In this document: positions 28,669 to 39,200 of the stretch, in pieces
Position numbering within the stretch: position 1 is the first letter of the stretch
Layout: each line of letters begins with the position of its first letter
Assembly (NCBI RefSeq): GCF_936943645.1
Contig: NZ_CAKZJO010000053.1
Span: 124,001 to 188,000 of the forward strand
Length of the DNA: 64,000 nt
Direction: 5' to 3'
Source of the DNA: an uncultured Bradyrhizobium sp.
GTDB lineage: Bacteria; Pseudomonadota; Alphaproteobacteria; Rhizobiales; Xanthobacteraceae
Notes under the pieces: generated by a model
The model's database searches: none
Seen by the model: the letters and a program-made list of their open reading frames with translations, nothing else
Told to the model about the DNA's origin: nothing
Program-made: the position numbers and the translations under genes

Positions 28669-29978
28669 CGGTCCTCCGCGATCAGGTGAAAGAAGGTGCC
28701 ACTGACATGGCCGCGCCGCGAGCCGGTCTCGGCGATGATTGCGCCCGTCGCATCGTGCACGATAGCGAGCGGCGTGTCAGGCTGAGCGAGGATGGTCGAA
28801 TAGTGAAACTCGTGGCCGCGCAGCCGCGCGCCGGGCTGATGTCCCGGCATCGGCGCGGCCAGCGTTGCGAGGCGATAACCCAGATGCATGCGGCGTTTGG
28901 CAAAGCTGGTCTCCAGGCCAAGCAGGCCCGTCATCTCGTGGCGAATACCGTCCGCGTCGGTCAAGGCGGTTCCCAGCACCATATAGCCCCCGCATTCGCC
29001 GTGCACGGGCCGCATCTCGGCGAAGGCGCGCAAGGCGCTACGAAACCGGGCATTGGAGGCGATTCTGCCGGCATGAAGCTCGGGATAGCCGCCTGGCAGC
29101 CAGCACACGTCGGCGCTCGGATCGGGCGCTTCATCTGATAGCGGCGAGAACGGCACGATCTCCGCGCCCGCTGCGCGCCAGGCCTCCAGCATGTGCGGAT
29201 AGACGAAGGAGAACGCGGCGTCGCGCGCAAGCGCGATACGCTGGCCGGGTGGCACCACGTTCGGTCCACTTGCCACGGCTTGCGGCGACCAGCTGGCCGC
29301 CGATCGCAGCACCGCTTCGAGATCGACATGCTCCGTCACGAACCGTGCGGCCTCGTCGATCAGCTTGCCGATCTCCGCCTGCTCCTCGGCCTGCACCAGG
29401 CCGAGATGCCGCTTCGGCAGGCTGATCTCGGCATGACGCGGCAGCGCGCCGAACACGGCAATGCCGGCATCGACAAGCGCGCGCCGCACGAGGTCTTCAT
29501 GGCGCGGGCTGGCGACGCGATTGAGCACCACGCCCGCAAGCTTCACGCCCGGCCGATAATCGCGCAGGCCCGCGGCGATTGCGGCTGCGGTCTGCGCCTG
29601 GCCGGAGGGATCGATCACCAGCACCACCGGCCAGCCCAGCATCTCCGCGATATCGGCAGTGGCACCCGTGCCGGAGACGCCGCGTGCGGCAACGCCGTCG
29701 AACAGGCCCATCGATCCCTCGGCCAGCACGAGATCGGCATCCGCACCACGGCTGACGAGGTGCGCAATGGTGCCGCGATCCATCGCCCAGCTGTCGACGT
29801 TGACGGAGGCGCGCCCCGTGGCGGCGGCATGGAAGGCGGGATCGATATAGTCCGGCCCGCTCTTGAAGCACTGCACGTTCAGGCCGCGATGGCGCCAGGC
29901 ACGCGCGAGTGCCAGCGTCAGCGTGGTCTTGCCGACGCCGGAGGCCGGTGCCGAGATGACGAGGCCCGCCGCCATCAC
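28665..29978 (-). CDS. cobB: Cobyrinic (hydrogenobyrinic) acid a,c-diamide synthase
   Basis: A 437-residue ATP- and glutamine-dependent amidase. It amidates the a and c side chains, in the aerobic pathway acting on hydrogenobyrinic acid before cobalt insertion. Seen: an N-terminal P-loop of the MinD/dethiobiotin-synthetase type ([20 protein letters not shown]), and a C-terminal class I glutamine amidotransferase domain with the nucleophile Cys in [15 protein letters not shown] and a following HEFHYST. Coupled by 4-bp overlaps to cobM upstream and cobA downstream. Length is normal. Confidence 0.94.
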   Translation of the reverse strand: MMAAGLVISAPASGVGKTTLTLALARAWRHRGLNVQCFKSGPDYIDPAFHAAATGRASVNVDSWAMDRGTIAHLVSRGADADLVLAEGSMGLFDGVAARGVSGTGATADIAEMLGWPVVLVIDPSGQAQTAAAIAAGLRDYRPGVKLAGVVLNRVASPRHEDLVRRALVDAGIAVFGALPRHAEISLPKRHLGLVQAEEQAEIGKLIDEAARFVTEHVDLEAVLRSAASWSPQAVASGPNVVPPGQRIALARDAAFSFVYPHMLEAWRAAGAEIVPFSPLSDEAPDPSADVCWLPGGYPELHAGRIASNARFRSALRAFAEMRPVHGECGGYMVLGTALTDADGIRHEMTGLLGLETSFAKRRMHLGYRLATLAAPMPGHQPGARLRGHEFHYSTILAQPDTPLAIVHDATGAIIAETGSRRGHVSGTFFHLIAEDR

Positions 29979-30757
29979 GACGCCTCCGGAAAGCGTGGCT
30001 CGGCGCCGACCGGCCGATAGCGACGGTCGTAGTCAACGGCATAGAGGCGGCTCTCGTCGAAATCCGCGGCGCCAAGCGTCTTGCCGACCAGGATCAGCGC
30101 GGTGCGCTCCATCTCGGCGCCCACCGCGGCATCGAGCGTTGCCAGCGTCGCGCGCACGATGCGCTGCTCCGGCCAGCTCGCGCGCCAGACGATCGCGACC
30201 GGGCAATCCGCGCCGTAATGCGGCGTGAGCTCGGCAACGACCTTGTCGAGCAGGTGGATCGAGAGATGGATCGCGAGCACGGCACCGGTCGCGGCAAAGG
30301 CGGCGAGCTTCTCCCCCTCGGGCATCGCGCTGGCGCGACCCGGCGTGCGCGTCAGCACCACGCTCTGAGCGAGCCCCGGCAGCGTGAGCTCGGCTTCCAA
30401 CGCGGCCGCGGCAGCCGAGAAAGACGGCACGCCCGGCGTCACCGTCACGGGAATGCCGAGCGCGCGCAGGCGGCGGAGCTGCTCTCCCATCGCCGACCAG
30501 ATCGAGAGATCCCCGGAATGCAGGCGAGCCACATCCTTGCCCTCGGCATGCGCCGCCGAAATCTCCGCGATGATCTCGTCGAGCGACAGCGGCGCGGTGT
30601 TGACGATGCGTGCCCCGGGCGGGCAATGCACCAGCACGCCTTCGGGTACGAGCGAGCCCGCATAGAGACAGACCGGGCAGGACGCGATCAGGTCGCGGCC
30701 GCGCAAGGTCAGCAAGTCGGGCGCGCCCGGCCCGGCGCCGATGAAATGCACCGTCAT
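29975..30757 (-). CDS. cobM: Precorrin-4 C11-methyltransferase
   Basis: A 260-residue tetrapyrrole methylase that makes precorrin-5. Seen: [20 protein letters not shown], the [15 protein letters not shown] segment typical of CobM/Cbi[20 protein letters not shown], and [20 protein letters not shown]. The start at 30757 overlaps the cobE stop by 4 bp; the frame runs open to 30970 but the extra residues are out-of-frame cobE sequence. The C-terminus (RPVGAEPRF) is a normal CobM end. Confidence 0.94.
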   Translation of the reverse strand: MTVHFIGAGPGAPDLLTLRGRDLIASCPVCLYAGSLVPEGVLVHCPPGARIVNTAPLSLDEIIAEISAAHAEGKDVARLHSGDLSIWSAMGEQLRRLRALGIPVTVTPGVPSFSAAAAALEAELTLPGLAQSVVLTRTPGRASAMPEGEKLAAFAATGAVLAIHLSIHLLDKVVAELTPHYGADCPVAIVWRASWPEQRIVRATLATLDAAVGAEMERTALILVGKTLGAADFDESRLYAVDYDRRYRPVGAEPRFPEAS

Positions 30758-31122
30758 GCGCCGTCTCCTTCCGCGATCGCGGCGGTCGCCGTGCGATCCT
30801 GCGAGACCACGCGCGTCGCAATCAGCCGGGCCCGAGGGCCGGCCGCAGCGAGCGCCGCGGCTTCGGCAACAGATCCCGTGCCGAACTTTTCCACGATGAG
30901 CTCCGATTGCGTGGGCGTGTCGATGCCGGCCAATGTCTCGGCCGGAATAGCCCTGATCGGCACACCGCATTCACATGCGAGCTGCTTCAGCGCCGCGACG
31001 TCGGCCTTGTCGCCGACCGTCGCCAGCGCCGCGAGCCCTTCCGAGCCGCCAGCCGCCATCAGCGCCTCACGCAGCGAAGCCAGCGTGACGTCCTTTCTGA
31101 ATCCGAGCCCGGCGACCTTCAT
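30754..31122 (-). CDS. cobE: CobE (CbiG C-terminal-domain-like cobalamin biosynthesis protein)
   Basis: A 122-residue protein corresponding to the C-terminal domain of CbiG. It begins [20 protein letters not shown] and continues with [19 protein letters not shown] and [20 protein letters not shown], which are family hallmarks. CobE is needed in the aerobic pathway but its exact chemistry is unsettled; it may assist precursor handling around the C-20 or ring-contraction steps. The ATG at 31122 makes a 4-bp ATGA overlap with cobL, so it is preferred over an ATG five codons upstream. Confidence 0.88.
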   Translation of the reverse strand: MKVAGLGFRKDVTLASLREALMAAGGSEGLAALATVGDKADVAALKQLACECGVPIRAIPAETLAGIDTPTQSELIVEKFGTGSVAEAAALAAAGPRARLIATRVVSQDRTATAAIAEGDGA

Positions 31123-32300
31123 CGCACCACGCTCCACTGCACCACCGGCCGCGCCGCCTCCCAGGCCCGATAGCGGCCGAGCGGCGCGGCTTGCGCGATC
31201 TCGACCCGCATCAGCTCGCCGCCGTGACGTTGGTGCAGCTCGCCGAGCAGGGCTTCCGTCTCCAGCGTCACGGAATGCGCGACCAGCCGGGTGCCCGGCG
31301 AAAGCCGCGACCAGATGGCATCGAACATTGCGCGATCGAGGCCACCGCCGATGAAGACGGCGTCGGGCGCATCCAGCGCAGCCAGTGCTTCAGGCGCTGT
31401 GCCTCCGATGACGCTGATTCGATGCGCCAGGCCGAACGCCGCTGCATTCTTGCGAATGTTCGCGGCGCGATCCTCGCGCGCCTCGATTGCGGTCGCCGTC
31501 CCGCCGCACAGCGCCCACTCCACGGAGATCGACCCCGATCCGGCGCCGATGTCCCACAGCCGCTCGCCCGGACGCGGAGCCAGCGCCGAAAGCGACAGTG
31601 CGCGGATCGGCCGCTTGGTGATCTGGCCGTCATGGACGAAGAGATCGTCCGGCAGACCCGAGCTGCGGGGAATGCCCTGTGTTCCCACCGCCCATACTGC
31701 GACCGCGACCAGATCAGCCGCGACCTCCTCGGCAAACAGGTCGACTCGATGCTGGTCAATGTATTCCCGTGGCCCGCCCAGCGCCTCGAGCGTCCACATC
31801 AGTGACGCGCCCCATCCGCGCTCCGTCAGCCATTTCGCGAGAGCGCCGACCGCGGCCGCGTCGCGCATCAGGCAGATGATGCGCGCGTCTCGCACCAGAT
31901 GCGGCACCAGGCGCTCGAACGGCGCCGCGTGGAGGCCGATGCACGTCACGGCTTCCAGCCGCCAGCCTAAGCGCGCCGCAGCGAGCGAGAAGGTCGACAC
32001 TGCCGGATATGCCATCCACTCGTCGCTACCGAGCTTTTCGGCAAGGCTTGCCCCGGCGCCATGCCAGAACGGATCGCCGGAGGCGAGCACCACCGTCGGC
32101 CGGCCGCGACAGCTCAACACCACGTCGGCATCGAACGGCACCGGCCAGGCGCGGCCGCGGCTGCCGACGCCGGCGAGCACGAGATGTCGTTCGCCACCGA
32201 ACACGGTTTCGGCATCGGCGAGCGCCTTTCGGCTTGCCTCGGACAGCCCGGCAAGGCCATCTTCGCCGATACCGATGATGGTCAGCCAGGGATCAACCAT
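31119..32300 (-). CDS. cobL: Precorrin-6Y C5,15-methyltransferase (decarboxylating)
   Basis: A 393-residue fusion of a CbiE-type C5 methyltransferase (residues ~1-200; LTIIGIGEDGLAGLSEASRK, GDPFWHGAGASLAEKLG) and a CbiT-type C15 methyltransferase/decarboxylase (LWDIGAGSGSISVEWALCGG as SAM-binding motif I). It converts precorrin-6B to precorrin-8. The ATG at 32300 begins MVDPWLTIIGIG; upstream ATGs are spurious. Its 5' end overlaps the divergent cobK start by ~23 bp, so on the minus strand it is separated from cobJ by the whole of cobK. Its promoter must be inside cobK, or it is read from the upstream riboswitch operon. Confidence 0.94.
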   Translation of the reverse strand: MVDPWLTIIGIGEDGLAGLSEASRKALADAETVFGGERHLVLAGVGSRGRAWPVPFDADVVLSCRGRPTVVLASGDPFWHGAGASLAEKLGSDEWMAYPAVSTFSLAAARLGWRLEAVTCIGLHAAPFERLVPHLVRDARIICLMRDAAAVGALAKWLTERGWGASLMWTLEALGGPREYIDQHRVDLFAEEVAADLVAVAVWAVGTQGIPRSSGLPDDLFVHDGQITKRPIRALSLSALAPRPGERLWDIGAGSGSISVEWALCGGTATAIEAREDRAANIRKNAAAFGLAHRISVIGGTAPEALAALDAPDAVFIGGGLDRAMFDAIWSRLSPGTRLVAHSVTLETEALLGELHQRHGGELMRVEIAQAAPLGRYRAWEAARPVVQWSVVR

Positions 32301-33042
32301 ACGCGCCCTCATTCTGGGCGGAACGGCCGATGCGGGCCAGCTCGCAGCGGAGGTCGCGCGCGCACGCATCGACGCCGTCTACTCCTATGGCGGTCGCACC
32401 CGCGCGCCGGCCGACCAGCCGCTGCCGACCCGTATCGGCGGCTTCGGCGGCGTGAACGGGCTGGCCGACACCATCCGCGGCGAAGGCATCACGCATGTGA
32501 TCGACGCCACGCATCCGTTCGCCGCCGAGATGAGCCGCAATGCTATTCAGGCGTGCGCGCAAACCGGCACGCAGTTGATCGCACTCGAACGCGCGCCTTG
32601 GCTGAAAGCGCCCGGCGACAACTGGATTGAGGTCACCGATATCAACGCTGCGGTCGCCGCGCTGCCCGCCGCGCCCACAAACGTGTTCCTCGCCATCGGC
32701 CGCCAGCACATCGCGCCGTTCGCAGGCAAGCCGCAGCATGCCTACACGCTGCGGTTCGTCGATCCGCCCGAAGGGTCCCTGCCCTTTGCCGCGGATGTGA
32801 TCGTGTCGCGTGGGCCGTTCACGCTTCAGAGCGAGCTCGAGATGATGCGGGCCCGCGAGATCGCGTGGATCGTCGCCCGCAATTCCGGCGGCGACGGCGC
32901 GCGCGCCAAGATCGACGCGGCTCGTATGCTTGGCGTTCCCGTGATCATGATCTCGCGACCGGAGCTGCCCGAACGCCGACGGGTCGAGAGTGTCACCGAA
33001 GTAATGCAGTGGCTCGGTCATTCGACCCGCCTCGGTGCATAG
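32278..33042 (+). CDS. cobK: Precorrin-6A reductase
   Basis: A 254-residue NADPH-dependent reductase that makes precorrin-6B. Seen: the N-terminal RALILGGTADAGQLAAEVA, THVIDATHPFAAEMSRNA with the conserved DATHPFA motif, LAIGRQHIAPF, VSRGPFTLQSELEMM, and IVARNSGGDGARAKIDAAR. ATG codons at 32275 and 32278 are the only good starts near the domain; neither has a strong ribosome-binding site. A much longer open frame to 31291 is antisense to cobL and rejected. cobK is the only plus-strand gene inside the minus-strand operon. It overlaps cobL (5' ends) and cobJ (3' ends, 25 bp). Confidence 0.92.
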   Translation: MVSQGSTIRALILGGTADAGQLAAEVARARIDAVYSYGGRTRAPADQPLPTRIGGFGGVNGLADTIRGEGITHVIDATHPFAAEMSRNAIQACAQTGTQLIALERAPWLKAPGDNWIEVTDINAAVAALPAAPTNVFLAIGRQHIAPFAGKPQHAYTLRFVDPPEGSLPFAADVIVSRGPFTLQSELEMMRAREIAWIVARNSGGDGARAKIDAARMLGVPVIMISRPELPERRRVESVTEVMQWLGHSTRLGA

Positions 33043-33752
33043 ACCCAGCGGCCGACGCGTCGCGTCTGCGAATTGCCGACGATCACCAGCGTGCGCATGT
33101 CGGCCATCTCTGGCGTTGCTTCATTCAGCGTCACCGTCACGATCTTCTCGTCGGCCGCGCTGACCGCACGTGCGAAGATCACGAGGCGCTCGCCGCAGCC
33201 GGCATCTCTCAGCGCCCCGAGCGCACGGCCAAAACCCTCGGGCCGGCTCGCCGAGCGCGGATTGTACATCGCAATCGAGAAGTCGCCGTCCGCAGCGAGC
33301 CGCAGGCGCTTTTCGATCACGGACCACGGCTTGAGATTGTCTGAGAGATTGATCGCGCAAAAATCATGGCCGAGCGGCGCGCCGGCGCGCGCGGCGGCCG
33401 CCAGCATGGCAGTGATGCCGGGCAGCACACGGATCGGCAACGCCTGATATTGCGGCGCCTGTTCGAGCGCCTCGAACACGGCGGAGGCCATCGCGAACAC
33501 GCCGGGATCGCCGGACGAGACGACGACGACCTGCCCACCCTCGGACGCCAGCCGCAGCGCTTCGCTCGCGCGCTGCAGCTCCTCGCGGTTGTCGGAAGGA
33601 TGCAGCTTCAGCCCGGCGCGCGGCGGCACGCGGGCGACATAGGGCGCGTAGCCCAGAATGTCGGTCGCTGACGCCAGCGCGGCCGTGACCTCGGGCGTCA
33701 CCATCGCATCGTTGCCCGGCCCGAGGCCCGCGATGGTCAGCGTGCCCGTCAT
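33018..33752 (-). CDS. cobJ: Precorrin-3B C17-methyltransferase
   Basis: A 244-residue tetrapyrrole methylase that methylates C-17 and drives ring contraction to precorrin-4. Seen: LTIAGLGPGNDAMVTPEVTA, DILGYAPYVARVPPRAGLK, VVVSSGDPGVFAMASAVFEA, and LPGITAMLAAAARAGAPLGH followed by CAINLSDNLKPW, the usual CobJ signature, then YNPRSASRP. Overlaps cobI by 4 bp upstream and the convergent cobK tail by 25 bp. Confidence 0.95.
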   Translation of the reverse strand: MTGTLTIAGLGPGNDAMVTPEVTAALASATDILGYAPYVARVPPRAGLKLHPSDNREELQRASEALRLASEGGQVVVVSSGDPGVFAMASAVFEALEQAPQYQALPIRVLPGITAMLAAAARAGAPLGHDFCAINLSDNLKPWSVIEKRLRLAADGDFSIAMYNPRSASRPEGFGRALGALRDAGCGERLVIFARAVSAADEKIVTVTLNEATPEMADMRTLVIVGNSQTRRVGRWVYAPRRVE

Positions 33753-34480
33753 TCGGCGGCGTCCAGATGCCGGCCCTTGCCGTGCACAAGCACGATCGCG
33801 AAATACGGACAGTCGGCGGCATCGACCTCCGCGAGCCGCACGACGCGCTCGCCCGGCATGGTGCCGCGCTCGACCAGCCAGGCATCGTCCAGCCGCCCGG
33901 CGGATGCAAGCGCGCGGCGCACCTTTGCAAGGTTGCGGCCGGTCTTCATGACGACGAGCGCATCGGAATCGCGCATGTGCCGCTCGAGCTCGCTCTCGGG
34001 AAGCGTGCCCATCAGCACAGTGGTTACGTCATCCCCAAGCGCGATCGGTTGCCCCACGCCATTCCAGCAGCCGACCATGCCGGGAATTCCTGCGATCACC
34101 TCGATCTCGACGCGGCCCTGCAGGCGCGTGTGCAGATGCATGAAGGAGCCGTAGAAATATGGATCGCCCTCGCAGAGCACGACGACGTCGACGGCGCGCG
34201 ACAGCCGCGCCAGGCGCTCGGCCCATTCGTCGTAGAAACCGGCAAGCAACTGGACGTATTCCACGCTGTCGAAGGCGATCTCGGTCGTCACAGGATATTC
34301 CATGGGATATTCGGTGACGTCAGCGGCGAGCATGCCCTCGACGATGCGCCGTGCCTGGCCGGGCCTGCCTTTCTTGCGAAAGAAAGCGACGTGCTTTGCA
34401 GCCCGCACCGTGCGATCGGAGCGCACGCTCATCAAATCAGGATCGCCGGGGCCGAGACCGCAGCAGATGATGCGTCCCAT
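33749..34480 (-). CDS. cobI: Precorrin-2 C20-methyltransferase
   Basis: A 243-residue tetrapyrrole methylase that makes precorrin-3A. Seen: GRIICCGLGPGDPDLMSVRS, VAFFRKKGRPGQARRIVEG, VVLCEGDPYFYGSFMHLHTR (the FYGSFMHL run is diagnostic for CobI/CbiL), and VIAGIPGMVGCWNGVGQPIA. It starts 2 bp after the cobH stop and overlaps cobJ by 4 bp. A CC pair near the N-terminus (residues 5-6) is seen but its importance is unknown. Confidence 0.95.
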   Translation of the reverse strand: MGRIICCGLGPGDPDLMSVRSDRTVRAAKHVAFFRKKGRPGQARRIVEGMLAADVTEYPMEYPVTTEIAFDSVEYVQLLAGFYDEWAERLARLSRAVDVVVLCEGDPYFYGSFMHLHTRLQGRVEIEVIAGIPGMVGCWNGVGQPIALGDDVTTVLMGTLPESELERHMRDSDALVVMKTGRNLAKVRRALASAGRLDDAWLVERGTMPGERVVRLAEVDAADCPYFAIVLVHGKGRHLDAAE

Positions 34481-34482
34481 CG

Positions 34483-35112
34483 CTATTCGCTCCGGCTCGC
34501 CAGCGCGTTCACGGCAGCAACCGTGATCGCGGAGCCGCCGAGGCGGCCTTCCACGGTCAGTGCCGGCACGGGTGGCTCAGCCATCAGCGCCGCCTTGGAT
34601 TCGGCCGCGCCGACAAAGCCGACCGGGCAGCCGATGATTGCCGCCGGCCGCGGACATGTATGGTCCTCCAGCATGTTGAGGAGATGAAACAGCGCGGTCG
34701 GCGCATTGCCGATCGCAACGATCGCGCCGTCCAGATGCGGCCGCCACAGTTCGAGCGCCGCAGCCGAGCGGGTGTTTCGCATGGATTGCGCCAGCGCGGG
34801 CACGCTCTCGTCGCCGAGCGTGCAGATGACCGCATTGGCCGCGGGAAGCCTTGCGCGCGTGATCCCCTCCGAGACCATGCGCGCGTCGCACAGGATCGGC
34901 GCGCCTCGTTGCAGGGCGACGCGCGCGATTGTCGCCATGCTTGATGTGAAGCGGATATGCGCCTCCAGCCCGACCATGCCGGCGGCATGGATCATCCGCA
35001 CCACGACCTGCTCCTCATCGGGCGAGAAGCGGGCGAGATCGGCCTCGGCCCGGATGGTGGCGAAGGATTGCCGGTAGATCGCCGCGCCGTCGGTCTCGTA
35101 AGTGTGTGGCAT
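34483..35112 (-). CDS. cobH: Precorrin-8X methylmutase
   Basis: A 209-residue enzyme that moves the methyl group from C-11 to C-12 to give hydrogenobyrinic acid. Seen: IYRQSFATIRAEADLARFSP, VRMIHAAGMVGLEAHIRFTS carrying the catalytic His, ILCDARMVSEGITR, AIVAIGNAPTALFHLLNML, and IIGCPVGFVGAAESKAAL. All are strong CobH/CbiC signatures. The ATG at 35112 shares its A with the cobG stop (TGATG); a longer open frame upstream to 35505 runs inside cobG and is rejected. Confidence 0.95.
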   Translation of the reverse strand: MPHTYETDGAAIYRQSFATIRAEADLARFSPDEEQVVVRMIHAAGMVGLEAHIRFTSSMATIARVALQRGAPILCDARMVSEGITRARLPAANAVICTLGDESVPALAQSMRNTRSAAALELWRPHLDGAIVAIGNAPTALFHLLNMLEDHTCPRPAAIIGCPVGFVGAAESKAALMAEPPVPALTVEGRLGGSAITVAAVNALASRSE

Positions 35113-36275
35113 CAATGCCCTCCGACGAGGATGGAGGGATCGCTGACGATGTCGGCGCCGTTCAGGCCGCGCAGCGCCGGCTCGTCGCGCGTCGAGCCGT
35201 CGCGGACGAGATCGAAACCGGCGCGCGTTGCAACCAGTGTGACCGCGGCCGTGCCGGAATGGGCGCAGCCCTTGCCGCAGCCGGAGACGTGCAGGCGCGC
35301 ATCGGCGGCAATGCGCGGCGCGAGCGCCGCGGCCAGCGCGCGCGTATCGGCATGGGCTTCGCGGCAGCGCGGCGCGCCGCTGCAGGCGATGACGCGCAGT
35401 GCGGGATCGAACGGCTCGGTGATGAGACCCGCCCCGCTCGGCATCTCCCGCTTGCCCTCGCTCAACACCATGCGCCAGGGCGTCATGCGCAGCGCATGGC
35501 CGCAACCCGCGAATTGATGCAACGTCGTGTGCAGCATCTGCCCGAACGCGACGCCGACCATGGCGCCTTGCGGATACTGCCCGGGCCGCGACGCGGCCAT
35601 CACGGGCGCGGGCTCGGTCTCGCCGCGGAGCGATGCAGGCAACACCGCCCCGGCGGCGATATGGGCTGCCATGCGCCCTCGCCCGCCTCTAACTCCGCCG
35701 GAGACCAGGAACCAGCTCGCGAGCGCCAGCGCCGTGCTCACGGCCTCGCCGCGCGCGACGGAGCGGCCAAGCGTCGCGCCGTCGGCGCGCACCAGGAGAC
35801 GGCCGGAGCGATCGCGCTCGATGCGGATGTCGGCGGAGTTTCCGGCAAGCACCCGCGAGCGTCCGTCATCGATGGCGAAGCCGAACTTGGTGGGAAGCGC
35901 GAGACCGCTGTCGGCGAGCGCCTCCTCCAGCCCGGCAGCGAGCGACTGCGTTTCGTCGCCTCCATTCCAGAACGGCATCACCAGAATGTTGCGCCTGGCC
36001 TCGACGTCGGCGTCGGGATCGAGCAGCTGCAGCCGTGCAAGTCCGTCGAGCAGCGGCCGATGGCTTTGCTCGCTGACGCCGCGGATCTGGAGATTGGCGC
36101 GGCTGGTCACGTCGATCAGGCCATTGCCGTGTTGCTCGGCGAGCTCGGCAAGCCCGGTGATTTGCGACGCTTCAAGCCGCCCGCCGAACGGGCGCACGCG
36201 CACCACGAGCCCATCGCCCGACAGCATCGGGCGCAGCGCGCCGGGACACCAGCCCTTGACCGAAGCCGCGCTCAT
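35112..36275 (-). CDS. cobG: Precorrin-3B synthase (monooxygenase)
   Basis: A 387-residue Fe-S/mononuclear-iron monooxygenase that uses O2 to make precorrin-3B, marking this as the aerobic pathway. It contains nitrite/sulfite-reductase-like half domains: KGWCPGALRPMLSGDGLVVR at the N-terminus and a central GGVRGGRGRM segment. The 4Fe-4S cysteines are in ACSGAPRCREAHADTRALA and HVSGCGKGCAHSG. Overlaps cobN by 4 bp. Confidence 0.93.
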   Translation of the reverse strand: MSAASVKGWCPGALRPMLSGDGLVVRVRPFGGRLEASQITGLAELAEQHGNGLIDVTSRANLQIRGVSEQSHRPLLDGLARLQLLDPDADVEARRNILVMPFWNGGDETQSLAAGLEEALADSGLALPTKFGFAIDDGRSRVLAGNSADIRIERDRSGRLLVRADGATLGRSVARGEAVSTALALASWFLVSGGVRGGRGRMAAHIAAGAVLPASLRGETEPAPVMAASRPGQYPQGAMVGVAFGQMLHTTLHQFAGCGHALRMTPWRMVLSEGKREMPSGAGLITEPFDPALRVIACSGAPRCREAHADTRALAAALAPRIAADARLHVSGCGKGCAHSGTAAVTLVATRAGFDLVRDGSTRDEPALRGLNGADIVSDPSILVGGH

Positions 36276-39200
36276 GAGGCCTCCCGCAGGGCAGCCGCGA
36301 TCGAGTTGCGCCGCGTCTGCCAGAGCGCCGCATCATGCAGGCGCGCAAAACAGGTTTCCATTGCGGCGAGCGCCGTCGGGTTCTCGCGCGCCATGAAGGC
36401 GCGGACGTCATCATGGCCGAGCGTCGCGTCGTAATAGAGATCGAACAGATGCGGCGGCACGGCGCCGGCGAGATGCGCGAAGGCCGCCATGTGCTCCAGC
36501 GTCGCGGTGATCTCGGCGGCGCCGCGAAAACCGTGCCGCATCATGCCGCCAGTCCAGGCCGGATTGGCCGCGCGCGCGCGGACGACACGCGAGATTTCCT
36601 CGGTCAGCGTGCGCGCGTGCGGTTGCTCGGGGCGGGTCGTGTCGAGGTGATAGAGCGCAGGCCCCGCCGCGCCGAGATGCGCAGCGGCGGCCGCAACACC
36701 GGCTTCATGGGCGGCGTAATCGGCCGCGAGCAGCAGGTCGGTTTCCGGCAGATCCTGGACGTGGACAAAGGCGTCAGCGGCCGCGAGGCGCTGCTCGATG
36801 CCGGCGCGATTCTGGAGCATCTCGCCATCGGCCGCGAACGCCCAGGACGAGGCCGACAGCCAGGCATCGCCTGCAGCTTCGCGCGTTTCCGGCGTGAAGG
36901 CATCGGGAATCGCCGAAAGGCCAACACCGTATTGGCCGGGACGCGGCGCGAACACGCGCGAGGCGCGGTGGCGATAAGGATTGTCCTCGCCCTCGTCATC
37001 GCGGCCTGCGAGCGCCTCGGACGCCGCCTCGAACAATTGCGCAAGGCCCGCGAAGACATCGCGGAACAGGCCGGACACCCGCAACGTGACGTCGATGCGC
37101 GGACGGCCGAGCTCAGCCGGCGCGACGATGTCATAACCGGTGACGCGGCCGGAGGCGTGATCCCAGCGCGGCGCGAGCCCGGCCAGATGCAGCGCCATCG
37201 CGAACTCTTCGCCCGCGGTGCGCATCGTCGCCGAGCCCCAGAGATCGACCACGAGACCTTTCGGCCAGTCACCGTGATCCTGCAAATGGCGGCGCAGCAG
37301 CTCTTCGGCGAGTTTTATCCCTTGCGCATGTGCCGAGGGCGTCGGCACCGCGCGCGGGTCGACGGCGAAGAGATTGCGCCCGGTCGGCAGCACGTCCTGA
37401 CGGCCGCGATAGGGCGAGCCGGATGGGCCCGGCGCAACGCGCCGGCCGGCAAGCGCGGCACGCAACGCATGCCGCTCCGCTTCGCCGCAAGCGCCGCGGC
37501 CGAACACGTGCAGGCCATCGCCGAACTGGCTTTCCTTGAGATCGCAGACGAAGCGGTCGATGCGCGGGATCGCTTCGGCCGGCGCGGACGAGGCCTCGAG
37601 ACCGAGATCGTCCTCGAGACCCGCCGCGCGCGCTTCGTCGCGGATCGCGGCGATCAGCCGCTGGCGGCGCGCGGGATCGAGGCCATCGGCGGTCGAATAT
37701 TCATCGAGCAGGCGTTCGAGCCGGCGCAAGCCGTCCGGCACCGCGGATGTCTCCAGCGGCGGCGGCAGATGGCCGATGGTAACGGCACCGATACGCCGCT
37801 TGGCCTGCGCGGCCTCGCCGGGATCGTTGACGATGAAGGGATAGATGACGGGGAGATCGCCGATCAGCGCTTCCGGCCAGCAGGCGGACGACAGCGCCAC
37901 GGATTTCCCGGGCAGCCATTCCAGCGTGCCGTGCGCGCCCGTATGCACGACGGCATCGATCCCCTGCTCGCGGAGCCAGAGATGGAACGCGACATAGGCG
38001 TGGCGCGGCGTGCGGGCCAGATCGTGATAGTCGGCATCGCGCGTGGCCGCATCGCCACGCTCCGGCTGGACCGCGATGATCGAGCGGCCGCACGCGATGG
38101 CCGCGAAATGAAATGCACCGTCGCGGCAGCCCGGATCCGTCTCCGGCGCGCCCCAGGCCCGCGCGAGATCGTCCTGCAGGGCTTGCGGCAGGCGCGCGAG
38201 CGCGGCGCGATACGCGGCAACGCTCCAGATGAGCCGTTTCGTCAGCAGCGACTCGCCGAGCGCTGGCACCGGCGCAACGTCGTAGCCGGCCTCCGCGAGA
38301 TCGGACAGCAAGGCCTCGACCGACGCCAGCGCATCGAGGCCGACCGCATGCGCGATCTGGTGCGGTCGCCCCGGATAGTTCGAGAGCACGATCGCCAGCC
38401 GCTTCTCCGCAACCGGCGTCTCCGCGAGGCGCCGCCAGCCCGCGACACGCGCGGCGACGGCTTTCACACGCTCCTCATCTGGCCGGTGCGCCAGATGCGA
38501 GAACTGCAGATCGGCATCGCGCTCTGACGCCGACTTGAAACTCACCACGCCGGTGAAGACGCGGCCATCCACCTCGGGCAGCACTACATGCATCGCGAGA
38601 TCGCCGGGCGAGAGACCTCGCAGCGAGTTCGCCCAGTCCTCGCGCCGCGCGGTGGAGAGGGCAACCTGGAACACCGGACACGACGCGGCATCGAAGGGCG
38701 TTGTGCCCTCGTCCCCCAGGGCTGAAAACGCCGTCGCGTTGACGATCGCGGCCGGAGGATTTTGCGCGAGATACGCGCGCAGCCAATCGGCGACGCCTGG
38801 AGCCTTCAGTGAGGTGACGAAGACGCCATAGGCGTCGAATCCCTTCTCGCGCAACGCCGCGATCAGCGCATCGACCGGGCCGGTGTCGGCAGCGGTGAGA
38901 TAGGAGCGATAGAACGTCACGAGCGCGAGCGGCTTCGCTTCCGCCGCGGGCGCAGCGACGACGCCGCGCGCGGGATCGTAAAATCCCATCTCGGGCACGG
39001 TCATCTCGCCGATGACAGGCCCGGCATAGAGGCCCGAGGCCAGCGCGAGCTGCGCGATCGCGGCCTGCGCCGCGACCGGGCCGCCGGCGTCGCAAAGCAC
39101 CTTGAGCCTTCGCAGCGTCGAGACCGGCAAGGTCGAATACGCATCGAGCCTGACGTCATCGCGCCCATCGGCCGGCAGCACGGCGAGCACGATGCCGCGG

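Noticed and set aside
31291..32277. Upstream extension of cobK giving a 583-residue protein
   Set aside because: The extra ~330 residues are antisense to cobL and show no similarity to a precorrin reductase; the family starts at RALILGGTA.
36335..38527. 730-codon plus-strand frame opposite cobN
   Set aside because: Antisense shadow; cobN motifs are complete on the minus strand.
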